Shown piece by piece: positions 42,901 to 52,088 of a DNA stretch of 64,000 nucleotides. The notes under the pieces are model-generated. The model had not been told where the DNA came from. It made no database searches and saw only the letters and a list, made by a program, of their open reading frames with translations. The position numbers and the translations under genes were made by a program. Source of the DNA: GCA-002708315 sp963676635 (lineage in GTDB: Bacteria > Bacteroidota > Bacteroidia > Bacteroidales > F082); assembly GCA_963676635.1 (NCBI GenBank), contig OY781105.1, positions 3,720,001 to 3,784,000 on the forward strand, written 5' to 3'. The first letter of the stretch is position 1, and every line of letters starts with the position of its first letter.

Positions 42901-44165
42901 GTTTTGAGAAACATCAGAGTGTTGAGCATGCATGGAGTAAAGTGTATGATCTGCCCGATGAGGTTATCTGGAAAAACAGAATTAAGCTTAAGAAAAAGCT
43001 AATTAAAAATATTACTGCAAAGCTCAGAAGAGATCTTACCAAACGTCATGAGTCGCCTTCTGTTATCTTTGACTCTATTTCAAAGATCAACGAAGATGCT
43101 TTGATAGTAGGCTTTGCCCGCAGGTTTGCCACATATAAAAGAGCACACCTGTTGTTTACTGATCTTGAGAGATTATCAAGAATAGTAAATAATGAGCAAA
43201 AGCCGGTTATTTTTGCTTTCGCAGGAAAAGCTCATCCACATGATAAAGCCGGTCAGGATTTAATCAAAAGAATTGTGGAGATAAGCAAGATGTCGGAGTT
43301 TATGGGGAAAGTACTTTTCCTTGAGGATTATGATATGATAGGTGGTAAGCTTCTCACAAGCAGTGTGGATATATGGCTTAATACACCAACCCGCCCGCTG
43401 GAAGCTTCCGGTACCAGCGGCGAGAAAGCTATTATGAATGGTGTTATGAATTTTAGTGTTCTTGATGGCTGGTGGGCTGAAGGTTATCGTCCTGAAGCTG
43501 GCTGGGCTATTGAGGAGTCAAAGACTTATGCTAATCAGCAATATCAGGATGAACTGGATGCTCAGATTATCTATAACACTTTCGAGAATGAAATAGTTGA
43601 GAAGTACTATAACAGAAATGAGTTTGGTATCTCAACGGAATGGATATCATATATTAAAAATACGATTGCTAAAGTTGCGCCTCATTTTACAATGCAGCGT
43701 ATGCTTGAAGATTACTACAACAAGTATTATGGTAAATTAATTGATCGCCGTAATCAGATGTATGCCAATGATTATAAGAATGCCAGGGAACTTGTTGCAT
43801 GGAAACGTAAGGTTGCTGATGCATGGGAGAATATAAGTCTTAAATCGCTTGTTATTCCTGATGCCGACAACGAGCCTCTGATATTCGGTAAGCTTTTCAG
43901 CGCTGAGATTGTGTTGAATACTCCGGGATTATCATCTTCTGATATAGGTGCTGAGCTTATTATGGGTAATCGTAATAATGGCAATATAGAAAAGGTAGTA
44001 TTCAAACATGAGCTTGATGTTGAGAAGTCTTCTGATGGTACTGTTACTTTTAAATGTGATTTCCCGTTTAAGGATACTGGTGTTTTTGATTACTCTTTCA
44101 GGATATTCCCTAAAAGCAAATTACTGAGATACAGAATGGACTTCCCGCTTGTTAAGTGGATCTAA
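39975..44165 (+). CDS. Glycogen synthase (GT3-like) fused to alpha-glucan phosphorylase (GT35)
   Basis: 1396 residues. Residues 1 to about 540 are a eukaryote-like GT3 glycogen synthase, opening FETSWEVCNKVGGIYTVLST, with HFHEWMTGSGILYL and the donor-site region YYEPWGYTPLESIAF. After a linker, about 565 to 1300 form an alpha-glucan phosphorylase: a DUF3417-like start (EIAFNLWWSWNYKAEDMF), IFSGGLGILAGDYLK and the PLP-lysine region EASGTSGEKAIMNG (Lys about 1151). A beta-rich tail of about 100 residues ends the protein. The first half extends glycogen from a sugar nucleotide; the second releases glucose-1-phosphate. Homologues of this length occur across Bacteroidales. Joining opposing activities suggests switching on the glucan, but no control site is visible. 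Confidence 0.92.
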   Translation: MNIRPDYIFETSWEVCNKVGGIYTVLSTKAKSIVDIFDDNYILIGPDVWKHTFKNPDFIEDESLFAEWKAAVSGELFKVRTGHWNIEGKPLVILVDFTPFFEIKDKIFAKFWETYKLDSLRGGWDYVEPAMFGYAAGKVIHSFSNFYCKENSRIIGHFHEWMTGSGILYLKESAPQVSTVFTTHATALGRSVAGNGLPLYENISQYDPEQIARDFNLTSKQSLESKSAQNADILTTVSDITGDECVQFLNRKPEVITTNGFDEGFIPKGKEFDKKRKLSREKALAIAAEKTGATYDDNTSLILTSGRYEFTNKGIDLFIKALSEIRKSDSISGKIVAYITVPAAHGKPVSASQSRFLTHSLMDEQHDPVMNLLKSEGFTNDANDNVHIIFMPVYLNGKDGVANMEYYDFLIGFDYTVFASYYEPWGYTPLESIAFKIPTITTNYAGFGDWVNNSFELKSNPVSVITRKEGEHEEVIKSIGERIITFLNSDDKNVFRKETEKVLDKALWKNMKDKYLQAWDQAMEKSEDRKKEIPADVYAKTRKIDAVVTSEKPTWKKILVKNNLPEELLPLKEIAFNLWWSWNYKAEDMFRMINPDRWEEFQYNPVKLIESLSKKEIDSLVENKQFIKEFKEVYAEFKAYMAEAEAKPDELVAYLSMEYGIHNSLKIFSGGLGILAGDYLKQASDSNKNMIAIGLLYRYGYFKQELSIFGDQQAITKAQKFTELPIEPVRDETGEWEVIKVAMPGRTVSAKIWRVNVGRIPLYLLDTDIPSNNDEDKDLTAQLYGGNNEHRMKQEILLGIGGARMLRCLKTDPDIIHCNEGHAAFIGLERIRRLIKHEQFDFMEARELVRSNTLFTTHTPVPAGHDMFDEHLVRAYLNHYSEIFNLSWNEFMALGRQSIHNHNEKFSMSILATNLSQEVNGVSRIHGRVSREMFQSLYPGYYPEELHIGHVTNGVHYFTWTDKCWQKLYKDTFDDGFEKHQSVEHAWSKVYDLPDEVIWKNRIKLKKKLIKNITAKLRRDLTKRHESPSVIFDSISKINEDALIVGFARRFATYKRAHLLFTDLERLSRIVNNEQKPVIFAFAGKAHPHDKAGQDLIKRIVEISKMSEFMGKVLFLEDYDMIGGKLLTSSVDIWLNTPTRPLEASGTSGEKAIMNGVMNFSVLDGWWAEGYRPEAGWAIEESKTYANQQYQDELDAQIIYNTFENEIVEKYYNRNEFGISTEWISYIKNTIAKVAPHFTMQRMLEDYYNKYYGKLIDRRNQMYANDYKNARELVAWKRKVADAWENISLKSLVIPDADNEPLIFGKLFSAEIVLNTPGLSSSDIGAELIMGNRNNGNIEKVVFKHELDVEKSSDGTVTFKCDFPFKDTGVFDYSFRIFPKSKLLRYRMDFPLVKWI

Positions 44166-44491
44166 AGTTCAAGGTTCAAAGTTCAAGGTTGGGGGTGATT
44201 CAGGAAATAGCCCTGTAGGGACACCCCTGTGTGGGTGTCCGCTATAATGTTCAAGGTTCAAGGTTTGGGCAAATAGTGCATCTACGGTATTATCAATACC
44301 CGTTAACAGAACCCTGAACAGATAATAAACAAAGTCAGTTTCTACTATAACAAAGTTTTTTATATCTTAGTCCGGTAATAATATTACACTTATCTGGAAT
44401 TAATATTACAGTTAATTGTATAATTACTATGTAAACTATTATTTATTTTTAGTATAAAGAATAAAGGTCAGGTATAATCTGATAAACTGAT
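44166..44491. other. Spacer with GTTCAAG heptamers and a GGACACCC hairpin
   Basis: 326 bp without a gene. It holds heptamer repeats GTTCAAG at 44167-44187 and again at 44250-44263. Between them is a perfect 8-bp inverted repeat GGACACCC/GGGTGTCC with loop CTGTGT (44219-44240). The rest is AT-rich DNA upstream of the kinase cassette, without a clear TAnnTTTG site. Confidence 0.7.
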
Positions 44492-46987
44492 ATGTCAGGA
44501 GTTAAAACCCAACAAAAAGCAACTAAGATAGTGCTAATTACACTAATACTATTAAACTCAATAGTAACAATTGCAAAGAATGATAGCATTTTGAACCTGA
44601 TTAATACCCGGTTTGATAGCTATGAGAACACCAACAACATACAACAAAAAACAAATGACCTCATAACAATTGCGAAATTGATGGAGACCAACAATATTAG
44701 TTTTTTTAAAAATTATGTTGCTGATGATATTTTTAACCTGCTGGTAAATAATGTTACAGATTCACTAATGATTGATAGTGTATGTAATGTGCTTGACGAT
44801 GCAGGCGTTGTTTTTCGTAACAATGGATATTATCCCAGTGCACTGAAATTTCATAACTGGGCAATGGAATTGTCTGATAAAATCAATAATCCAAATCTGA
44901 AATCAATTATATATAATAATATAGGTGTAGTTTACAGAAGGATTGACGATTACCAAACAGCACTTGCAAATCACATTGAAGCTTTAAAAATTGCTGAAAC
45001 AACAGGAAACCTCAAAAGTCAGTCGGTGGCTATTAACAGTATAGGCAATATTCATCTTATGATAGGTAATCCTGATAAAGCACTTTCATATTTTAAAAGA
45101 AGCCTTGATGCCGAACAACAGCAAAATAATTCACTTGGTATTGCCATAAACCTCAATAATATAGGTAATGTTTATGATGATCAGGGTAATATAAGTAAAG
45201 CCCTTGAATATTACAGGCTGTCGTTGGAAGTTAATAAGGAGATTGACTCACAAAAAGGAATAGCCATATGCTATAACGACATTGGAAATATATACAACCA
45301 GAAAGGCGATTATAAAAATGCTTTAAATTACTTTCTGGAGGCTTTTAATATCAATAAAAAAACAGAAAATAAACAGGGACTGGCATATTCGTATCTGAAA
45401 ATAGGGCAGCTTTATACTGAGACAAAAAATTATGACTCAGCCTTAATGTTTCTGAACCCGGGTTTGGATTTGTGTAAACAAATTGGTGCTAAAGCCTTTA
45501 TAACTGATATATATTACTCATTGTATACCATAAGCAGGTCCAAAAAAGAGTATGAGCGGGCATTTGAGTTTCTACAGTTATCAAATCAGTATCATGATTC
45601 AATTGTTAATATAAATGTGCAAAAAGATATTGCACGTCTGGTAGTGAAATTTGATAGTGAACGTAAGGAAGGAAGAATTGCTTTGCTTGAACAGAATGCG
45701 GAAATATCTGAGCTGGATATGAAACGCCAGAAGATTATAATCCTGCTGATATTTAGTGCTCTTATCAGTGCACTGGGGGCAGTTATTTTCCTGCTTTATT
45801 ATCTCAGGAGTAAAACTCGTACCAATAAACTACTGATGGAGCGTAATGAGCTTATTGAAAATGCAAAAATGGAGGTTGACCGATATTCAAAGGGTTTATT
45901 GAAAGCCAAACAGGATACTGAAATGGCCAGTAAGGCTAAAAGTGAGTTCCTTGCGAATATGAGTCATGAAATACGTACTCCTTTAAATTCTGTTATTGGT
46001 TATGCCGATCTAATGTTGAAAAATGAAAAAAATGCTAAGAATCTTAGTTATCTGCAGTCTATTAAATCCGGTGGACAAACTCTCCTTGTTCTTATAAATG
46101 ATGTTCTGGACCTGAGTAAAATAGAAGCTCGTAAATTGCAGGTTGAATATAGTGAGATTGATCTCGCAATAATTTTAAAAGATCTGATTAATGTTTTCCT
46201 TCACAAATTGGTTGAAAAGAATATAAAACTTATTACACGCATTGATAAGTCTGTGCCTTCTGTAATTATGTTAAGTGAAATGAGATTAAAGCAAATATTA
46301 TATAATCTGGTTGGCAATGCTGTTAAATTTACTGATAATGGCGAAGTTTCGGTTGGAGTTATGGCAATAGAAAGGAAACAGGGATGCGCTGATATTGTTA
46401 TCGACGTTTCTGATACTGGTATTGGTATTCCAAAGAATGATTTAAAGAAAATTTTTGAACCCTTTATTCAGTCGGAAAATAATGACAGCACTACTCATAG
46501 TACTGGTTTGGGGCTTACCATTACAAAAGAGCTTGTGGAAATAATGAATGGTAGCATTTCTGTGAAAAGCAAGGTTAACGTCGGCTCTAAGTTTGTTGTT
46601 ACTTTCAATGATGTTGAAGTAATAAAGTCTTCTGACGGTAAAGAGAATGTTATCTATAATTCTGATGATCAGGTTACGCATTTTTTTAATAAGAATGCTG
46701 AAATAAATTTAAATGATATCAATATCCTCGCCAATAGTCTTGATGATGAGGTTAAAAAGGATCTCACCGTTATTTATGAGAATTATTTTGAACAGGCATA
46801 TAATACCCGGATGTCTATGCACATTGCTGTATTTGTTAGTAACCTAAAGATTTTTAGCAAAAAAAATAATATCCATGAACTTACATTATTTTGCAATGAA
46901 TTAAACAGACGTCTATCTTCTTTCGATATTGAAGGCATTGAATTAATGCTTAAGAAATTTGATGATTATTATAAATGTTTATCCTGA
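44492..46987 (+). CDS. TPR sensor histidine kinase with HPt-like C-terminal helical domain
   Basis: 831 residues. An N-terminal helix (about 12-30) acts as a signal or anchor. Six or seven TPR units follow (about 100-375; AIAINLNNIGNVYDDQGNIS, AICYNDIGNIYNQKGDYKNA), then a membrane helix (about 418-440), HisKA with His492 in MSHEIRTPLNS, and HATPase_c with NLVGNAVKF, DTGIGIP and STGLGLTI. After the ATPase there is a helical region of about 100 residues (DINILANSLDDEV, HELTLFCNELNRRLSSFDI) like the C-terminal helical domain of hybrid kinases that end receiver-helical, but the receiver is absent. It is first in a three-gene cassette; the next ATG is 5 bp after its stop. Confidence 0.92.
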   Translation: MSGVKTQQKATKIVLITLILLNSIVTIAKNDSILNLINTRFDSYENTNNIQQKTNDLITIAKLMETNNISFFKNYVADDIFNLLVNNVTDSLMIDSVCNVLDDAGVVFRNNGYYPSALKFHNWAMELSDKINNPNLKSIIYNNIGVVYRRIDDYQTALANHIEALKIAETTGNLKSQSVAINSIGNIHLMIGNPDKALSYFKRSLDAEQQQNNSLGIAINLNNIGNVYDDQGNISKALEYYRLSLEVNKEIDSQKGIAICYNDIGNIYNQKGDYKNALNYFLEAFNINKKTENKQGLAYSYLKIGQLYTETKNYDSALMFLNPGLDLCKQIGAKAFITDIYYSLYTISRSKKEYERAFEFLQLSNQYHDSIVNINVQKDIARLVVKFDSERKEGRIALLEQNAEISELDMKRQKIIILLIFSALISALGAVIFLLYYLRSKTRTNKLLMERNELIENAKMEVDRYSKGLLKAKQDTEMASKAKSEFLANMSHEIRTPLNSVIGYADLMLKNEKNAKNLSYLQSIKSGGQTLLVLINDVLDLSKIEARKLQVEYSEIDLAIILKDLINVFLHKLVEKNIKLITRIDKSVPSVIMLSEMRLKQILYNLVGNAVKFTDNGEVSVGVMAIERKQGCADIVIDVSDTGIGIPKNDLKKIFEPFIQSENNDSTTHSTGLGLTITKELVEIMNGSISVKSKVNVGSKFVVTFNDVEVIKSSDGKENVIYNSDDQVTHFFNKNAEINLNDINILANSLDDEVKKDLTVIYENYFEQAYNTRMSMHIAVFVSNLKIFSKKNNIHELTLFCNELNRRLSSFDIEGIELMLKKFDDYYKCLS

Positions 46988-46992
46988 TTTAA

Positions 46993-49900
46993 ATGAATGC
47001 TTATAAAATTAAATTGTATATGGTTATCGTACTGATAATGTTTTTTGTAACAGTATTTGCTCAGGATAGGAATATTACTATAAATAACGACTCATCATTT
47101 AATTTTATAACAGATACTAACTTTACCAGCGAAGAGCAACTTCAACTAACCATTAGTCTGATTAATCTTTATCAGGATAAGAACTCCCATAAAACATTAA
47201 GATATTTGAACGCTGCTCTTGATCTTGCTGATAAAACCGGTGATATATCTCAAAAAAAAGTAATATTACGAAAATTGGCATTATTATATCATAATGAGTT
47301 TGAATATGAGAATGCCAATAAGCAGTTCAATGCTCTTAACAGTTTGTTGCTGGATAATGGCACTAAGCAAGAGAAGGCTGATGCAATGTTGTTAATGGCT
47401 TCCAATTATTACGATTGGAGTAAATATAATAAATCAAGAGATTGTTATATAAAAGCAAAAAACCTGTATGAAGATATTGGTGATAAGCGGGGTTTAGCAG
47501 TTGCTCTTTCGGGATTATCAGCTATTGCTTTGAGTTATGCCGATTATGAGCTTGCTCTTGGGCAAATGCAGCTTGCCAGTGAGGTTTATTACGAAATTAA
47601 TGATACAATGAGCATCGCTGCTTCATCTCTGAAGATTGGTGTGATAATGGAAAAATGGGACAGACTGGATCGGGCTCTCGAATATTATAACCAGTCGCTT
47701 AATCATTTTATTCAGATTGAAGATATTGTGCAGCAAGCTAATCTGTTGCTGCATATCGGTGATGTTTATCTTAAAAAAGAGGAGTTTCAAAAAGCAAGGG
47801 ATTCTTATAATATGGCTCTTAATAAAATTCGTATTAAGCCTCATAAAAAACTTGAATCTATTTGTTATAGTAATATTGGTGTATTGTGTTATAAAACAGG
47901 TGAATACGACTCGGCATTGTATTTTCAGCATAAAGCTCTCAAGATTAAAAAAGAAGTTAATGACAGGCAACGGATCGCTATTTCATTGTATAACCTTGCG
48001 GAGATTTATTATGCATTGGGAGATTATGATACATCAATGGTGTATATAAATGAGTGTATTGTTCTTGTTAAAGATATGAATCTTAAAGACCTGGAGATGA
48101 AGCTGGTTTTGCTTAAGTCTCAATTGTATCAGGATGAAGGTGATTATAAAGAAGCCAATATATTGCTTCAGGAATATATTGATATTAAAAATCAGATCTT
48201 TACACTCTCGAGTAATAAGCTATTAAACGAGCTTGAAGTAAAGTCGGAAGCTGATAAAATTGAGAAGGAGAATGAAATTCTGCGTCAGAATGATGCCATC
48301 AATAAGCTTAATCTTAAAAGGCGAATAGATACACAGATAATCGGCGGACTGGTATTTCTGTTTATAATAATAATTTCGGTGGTGATAATTTTCTTTACCG
48401 TAGCCCGAAACAGAGTCACTAAAAGAAATTATTCAGTCCTGGCCAAGAAAAACAAGGAAAACACATTGCAAAGAGAGGAGCTTGCCAAACTTAATAAGGA
48501 GCTTCTCTACAGCAGAGAGCAGTATAAAAGTATTGTGGAAAACGCCACCATAGGCATTTATCGTACTCTGCCTGATGGTAGAATTATATTTGCAAATAGA
48601 AGTTTGGTGCGTATGCTCGGTTATGATAGTGTGGAGGATATAAAAAGTGTAAATGTTACCATTGATTATCAAAGGAGGGAAGCTTTTAAGAATGAGTTGG
48701 AAAAACGCAGGGTTATAAGCGGACGTGAAGATGTGTGGAAAAGAAGGGATGGCTCTGATATGTACGTTTACGAAAGCTCCTGGTTAGTTTGTGACAGCGA
48801 TGGTAATATATTGCATTATGAAGGTACCGTTGAAGATATTTCTAAGCGTAAGGAAGCAGAAAGAGCACTTAAGAAGTCGAGATTCGACCTGCAATTGCTG
48901 AATATAAGTCTGCAGGATAAGAATAATGAATTGGAGCTGGCCCGAAATAAAGCAATATCAGCCAATAATATTAAAAGTCAGTTTATTGCAAATATCAGTC
49001 ATGAAATTCGAACACCATTAAATTCAATAATGGGCTTTGCTGATATAATATCGAACAAAATAGATATTCCTGTTCATAAAGCCAGTCTGGATGCAATTAT
49101 ATCAAGTAGTAAGAATCTGCTGTCTCTTATTAATGATTTACTGGAGATGTCGAAGATACAGTCGGGAGAAACTATTGTTAAAAATGAAGCCGTTGATCTT
49201 GCAAAACTTTTTGAAGATATCAAACGGACCTTCCTGGTTAAATTTGAAAAAATGAATCTTGAGTTTGTAGCACAAATACCCGATAATTTGCCTGAGTTAA
49301 TACTATTGGATCGTCTTAAATTAAGGCAAGTGTTGTATAACCTTATTAATAATGCCATCAACTTTACCGAAAAAGGAACAGTAAGTATGTTGGTTGAATG
49401 TGAGGATATGAATAATGACAAGCTAAAGCTGAAAATTATAGTGGCTGATACGGGTATAGGTATACCGCTGAGTGAACAGAATGTTGTGTTTGAGGCTTTT
49501 AACCAGGGAGCCGGTTACAAAGGTGTTTCTTCAGGAGCCGGACTGGGATTGAGTCTGTCAAAGCGGTTAGTGGAGATTATGGGTGGAAGTATAGCCCTTG
49601 ATAGCGAGGAAGGTAAAGGAAGCCAGTTTACAATTCTCATCCCTGATATTAGGGTGCTTAATGACGATAAAGAGGTTACTGAATATAATTTGTTAACAGA
49701 TAATTCTGATATTTTATTCGACTTTCACTCTGATGTAAAGTCCTTTAGCGGAGATATTATTGTTAATGATAATGAAATATTGAAACTTAAGGAAAATTTG
49801 CATGCTTTATGGAGTGAAGCTTATTCAGGGAAAGTAGTTAGCCTGACACTTCATCTGGCAAATGAGATACTGACTTTTGCAAAGGAAAATTCAAATGATT

Positions 49901-50019
49901 CATTGATCGGTTTATCCGAGGACATGTTAAACGCTGTAAAGGGATTTGATGTTGAAAGGATTGACAAACTGATGGGTCTGTTAAAAGATACTGTTTTTGA
50001 AAAAAATCAAAATGATTAA
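46993..50019 (+). CDS. TPR-PAS sensor histidine kinase with HPt-like C-terminal helical domain
   Basis: 1008 residues. A signal helix ends near VTVFAQ (24). TPR units span about 40-395 (HKTLRYLNAALDLADKTGD, ALEYYNQSLNHFIQIED), followed by a membrane helix at about 448-472, a PAS/PAC domain (about 505-625; YKSIVENATIGIYRTLPDG), HisKA with ISHEIRTPLNS near 670, and HATPase_c with NLINNAINF, DTGIGIP and GAGLGLSL. The same kind of C-terminal helical segment as in the preceding kinase follows (LHALWSEAYSGKVVSL, LSEDMLNAVKGFDVERID). It is paralogous to its upstream neighbour with an added PAS domain. The next gene starts 2 bp after its stop. Confidence 0.93.
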   Translation: MNAYKIKLYMVIVLIMFFVTVFAQDRNITINNDSSFNFITDTNFTSEEQLQLTISLINLYQDKNSHKTLRYLNAALDLADKTGDISQKKVILRKLALLYHNEFEYENANKQFNALNSLLLDNGTKQEKADAMLLMASNYYDWSKYNKSRDCYIKAKNLYEDIGDKRGLAVALSGLSAIALSYADYELALGQMQLASEVYYEINDTMSIAASSLKIGVIMEKWDRLDRALEYYNQSLNHFIQIEDIVQQANLLLHIGDVYLKKEEFQKARDSYNMALNKIRIKPHKKLESICYSNIGVLCYKTGEYDSALYFQHKALKIKKEVNDRQRIAISLYNLAEIYYALGDYDTSMVYINECIVLVKDMNLKDLEMKLVLLKSQLYQDEGDYKEANILLQEYIDIKNQIFTLSSNKLLNELEVKSEADKIEKENEILRQNDAINKLNLKRRIDTQIIGGLVFLFIIIISVVIIFFTVARNRVTKRNYSVLAKKNKENTLQREELAKLNKELLYSREQYKSIVENATIGIYRTLPDGRIIFANRSLVRMLGYDSVEDIKSVNVTIDYQRREAFKNELEKRRVISGREDVWKRRDGSDMYVYESSWLVCDSDGNILHYEGTVEDISKRKEAERALKKSRFDLQLLNISLQDKNNELELARNKAISANNIKSQFIANISHEIRTPLNSIMGFADIISNKIDIPVHKASLDAIISSSKNLLSLINDLLEMSKIQSGETIVKNEAVDLAKLFEDIKRTFLVKFEKMNLEFVAQIPDNLPELILLDRLKLRQVLYNLINNAINFTEKGTVSMLVECEDMNNDKLKLKIIVADTGIGIPLSEQNVVFEAFNQGAGYKGVSSGAGLGLSLSKRLVEIMGGSIALDSEEGKGSQFTILIPDIRVLNDDKEVTEYNLLTDNSDILFDFHSDVKSFSGDIIVNDNEILKLKENLHALWSEAYSGKVVSLTLHLANEILTFAKENSNDSLIGLSEDMLNAVKGFDVERIDKLMGLLKDTVFEKNQND

Positions 50020-50021
50020 AT

Positions 50022-51161
50022 ATGGGAGATGATAAGATATTAATAGTGGATGACGTTTCAAGAAATATTCAGGTATTAGCTAATATTCTGTCTATGGAAA
50101 ATTTTCAAATCGCTTATGCGCAGAGTGGTAAACAGGCTCTGGAAGTGTGTAAGGTGCAGAAGTTTGATTTGATTTTGTTAGATATTATGATGCCTGAAAT
50201 GGATGGTTATGAAGTTTGCAAGATCTTAAAAGCTAATCCTGAAACTGCTGATATTCCGATTATCTTCCTCACAGCCAGGGCTGATATGGATAGTATTGTA
50301 AAGGGCTTTGATTATGGCATACAGGATTATATTACTAAGCCATTTAATGCTGCTGAGCTCCTTGCGCGTGTTAATACTCACCTTACTATTAAAAATCAGA
50401 AAGCTCAGTTAGTGCACATGAATAATAATCTGGAGAAAATGGTTAGCGACAGAACACGTGATCTGGAAACAGCCAATGAAAAGTTAAGTATTCTTGATAA
50501 AGCAAAAAGCAATTTCCTGTCGCTGATAAGTCATGAAATACGTACTCCTTTAAATGGTGTTATGGGGATTACAGAGTTGCTTTATAATACGAAGCTGACT
50601 ATCTATCAGAAAGAGCAGTTGGATTCTCTTAAGGAGGTGTCGTCAAGATTATTGAATTTTAGTAATACTGCGTTGCTTATCACTACTTTAAAAACATATA
50701 ACCATTATGCTTCCATGTTACCAACTCCGATAAGGGTGCTTGTTGAGGATTCCATTAGCAGATTTAATTATGAATATCCGGAATCGCATTTGCAGATAAA
50801 TGTAAACATGAAAGATGAAGGCGTTAAGGTTAATGTTGATAATACACTAATATCAAAATGTTTTTATATGATTATGCAGAATGTGTGTCGATTTGCTGGT
50901 GACGATTCAATTGTTGATATTACTACTCAGCTTAATACTGAAAACGTTTCTGTTTTGTTCACCGACAATGGTCCGGGTTTCTCTGAGTCTGCATTGAATA
51001 ATATATTTGAGGTTTTTAGCACAGGTGATGTATTGCATAATGAGGGAAGCGGACTCGGACTGGCTGCTTCAAAGGTGATTATTGATGCCCATGAGGGTGA
51101 TATTATTGCCAGAAATAATGAAAATGGCGGAGCAGAGATTGTTGTTAGTTTTAAATTGTAA
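50022..51161 (+). CDS. Soluble receiver-histidine kinase protein (phosphorelay partner)
   Basis: 379 residues, no membrane helix. An N-terminal receiver domain (about 4-120) has the acidic pair D10/D11, phospho-acceptor D54 in LILLDIMMPEMDG and the lysine in DYITKPF. A coiled coil leads to HisKA with LISHEIRTPLNGVMG (about 165-185), then HATPase_c with QNVCRF in the N-box place, DNGPGF and GSGLGLAAS. Both modules appear intact. Coming 2 bp after two kinases that lack receivers, it is likely their phosphoryl acceptor and a relay node. There is no output DNA-binding domain, so the final regulator is elsewhere. Confidence 0.92.
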   Translation: MGDDKILIVDDVSRNIQVLANILSMENFQIAYAQSGKQALEVCKVQKFDLILLDIMMPEMDGYEVCKILKANPETADIPIIFLTARADMDSIVKGFDYGIQDYITKPFNAAELLARVNTHLTIKNQKAQLVHMNNNLEKMVSDRTRDLETANEKLSILDKAKSNFLSLISHEIRTPLNGVMGITELLYNTKLTIYQKEQLDSLKEVSSRLLNFSNTALLITTLKTYNHYASMLPTPIRVLVEDSISRFNYEYPESHLQINVNMKDEGVKVNVDNTLISKCFYMIMQNVCRFAGDDSIVDITTQLNTENVSVLFTDNGPGFSESALNNIFEVFSTGDVLHNEGSGLGLAASKVIIDAHEGDIIARNNENGGAEIVVSFKL

Positions 51162-51224
51162 TTGGTGAACTGTGTCCGCCTACCGGCGGATGGTGTTTGC
51201 TTAAACGTCAGCATTAAATATTAA

Positions 51225-51315
51225 AGCCCTGTAAGGGCGGTCTGTACTAGCACAGGGTGGCAACCCTGTGTTTATGGCGAAGTATGTACTAAGGCTGTAA
51301 GTCTGGCCTGTTTTT
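51225..51315 (+). repeat. REP-like three-hairpin element, copy 1
   Basis: The order is hairpin GCCCT/AGGGC, hairpin CACAGGGT/ACCCTGTG (51251-51270), then GAAGTATGTACTAAGGCTGT and GGCCTGTTTTT. It aligns base for base over most of its length with the reverse complement of 52089-52180. Confidence 0.8.
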
Positions 51316-51449
51316 ATACCCCCTGGCCCCCTCACGCCTTCGCTAAGGCTATGGCGTGTAAAAAAAGGGGGAATGGTACATAGTTCCTGATAATCAGGAT
51401 AGTTTCTTTGCTGTAACCAACACTCTCTGCCTAAGATATAAAACTACAT

Positions 51450-51745
51450 TTAGTGGGAGAAAATCGATAAAAGCGACAAGTCGCTTTTTGCTCAAAGCCG
51501 CATGGCTTTTACGTTTTTTATTCACACCTTGTTTATTTTATTGGAGTTCATGATTGCTCCGCAGTTCTTGATAAAAAAGTAAACAACCCTCCTACGCCAA
51601 GGCTTCGGCGGGCGAGGCAAAAAATCATGGGCTTCTTCTGCTTAAGCATATTTTTATCGCGTAGCGTAAGTTCAATGGAGTGATCTCCTCGTTCCTCGGA
51701 GCTTCTCCATTTCTCTAACGCTACACTTCTAAAAATAAACTTAAC
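51450..51745. repeat. Dispersed repeat of about 200 bp core, copy 1 (expanded)
   Basis: It contains CGATAAAAG, AAGCCGCATGGCTTTTACGT, CTTGATAAAAAAGTAAACAA, AAAAAATCATGGGCT and GGAGTGATCTCCTCGTTCCT in this order. The same blocks occur in reverse complement at 57186-57390. This copy carries extra inserts, including CGCCAAGGCTTCGGCGGGCG. Confidence 0.8.
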
Positions 51746-51833
51746 CAAAAGAGGCCCACCGTTCCCAACTCCGGTAGTTCTGACTATTAATGAGATGCGG
51801 CTGTGTGGGTATTGGAGCATTGTGGGATTTTTG

Positions 51834-51914
51834 GGGTATTCACCCTACCGAATCTTCTTTCGAAGAACAATTTTCATGATTAACACGTTTTACCATCCGC
51901 CGGTGGGCGGACAC
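51834..51914. repeat. 81-bp direct repeat, copy 1
   Basis: It matches 52345-52425 without gaps and with about three mismatches. It contains the inverted repeat TTCTT/AAGAA around TCG and ends in a CCGCC/GGCGG hairpin. Confidence 0.9.
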
Positions 51915-51960
51915 GGCCACTACTCACCATTCAAAGGTTTCAATACATGCAAATCAATTA

Positions 51961-52048
51961 ATTGCCTGAAGGGCAATAATATAATAGCATAGGGCGGAAG
52001 CCCTATGAAAATGTTCAATAAAAATTAGGGCTGTAATCCCGACCTGGT
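51961..52048 (+). repeat. REP-like three-hairpin element, copy 2 (degenerate)
   Basis: ATTGCC/GGGCAAT hairpin, then the perfect hairpin CATAGGGC/GCCCTATG (51989-52008), then a diverged AGGGCTGTAATCCCGACCTG. Confidence 0.7.
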
Positions 52049-52088
52049 AGTGTAGCCAATTCATTATCACAGGCTATGTTTAGGATTT

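Noticed and set aside
44219..44240. GGACACCC hairpin as a terminator of the glycogen enzyme gene
   Set aside because: It is a good stem but has no T-run; it is more likely part of a dispersed repeat.
51548..51820. 90-codon open frame on the minus strand in the repeat cluster
   Set aside because: It runs through a dispersed repeat whose second copy (57186-57390) has no matching open frame, so it is not a gene.
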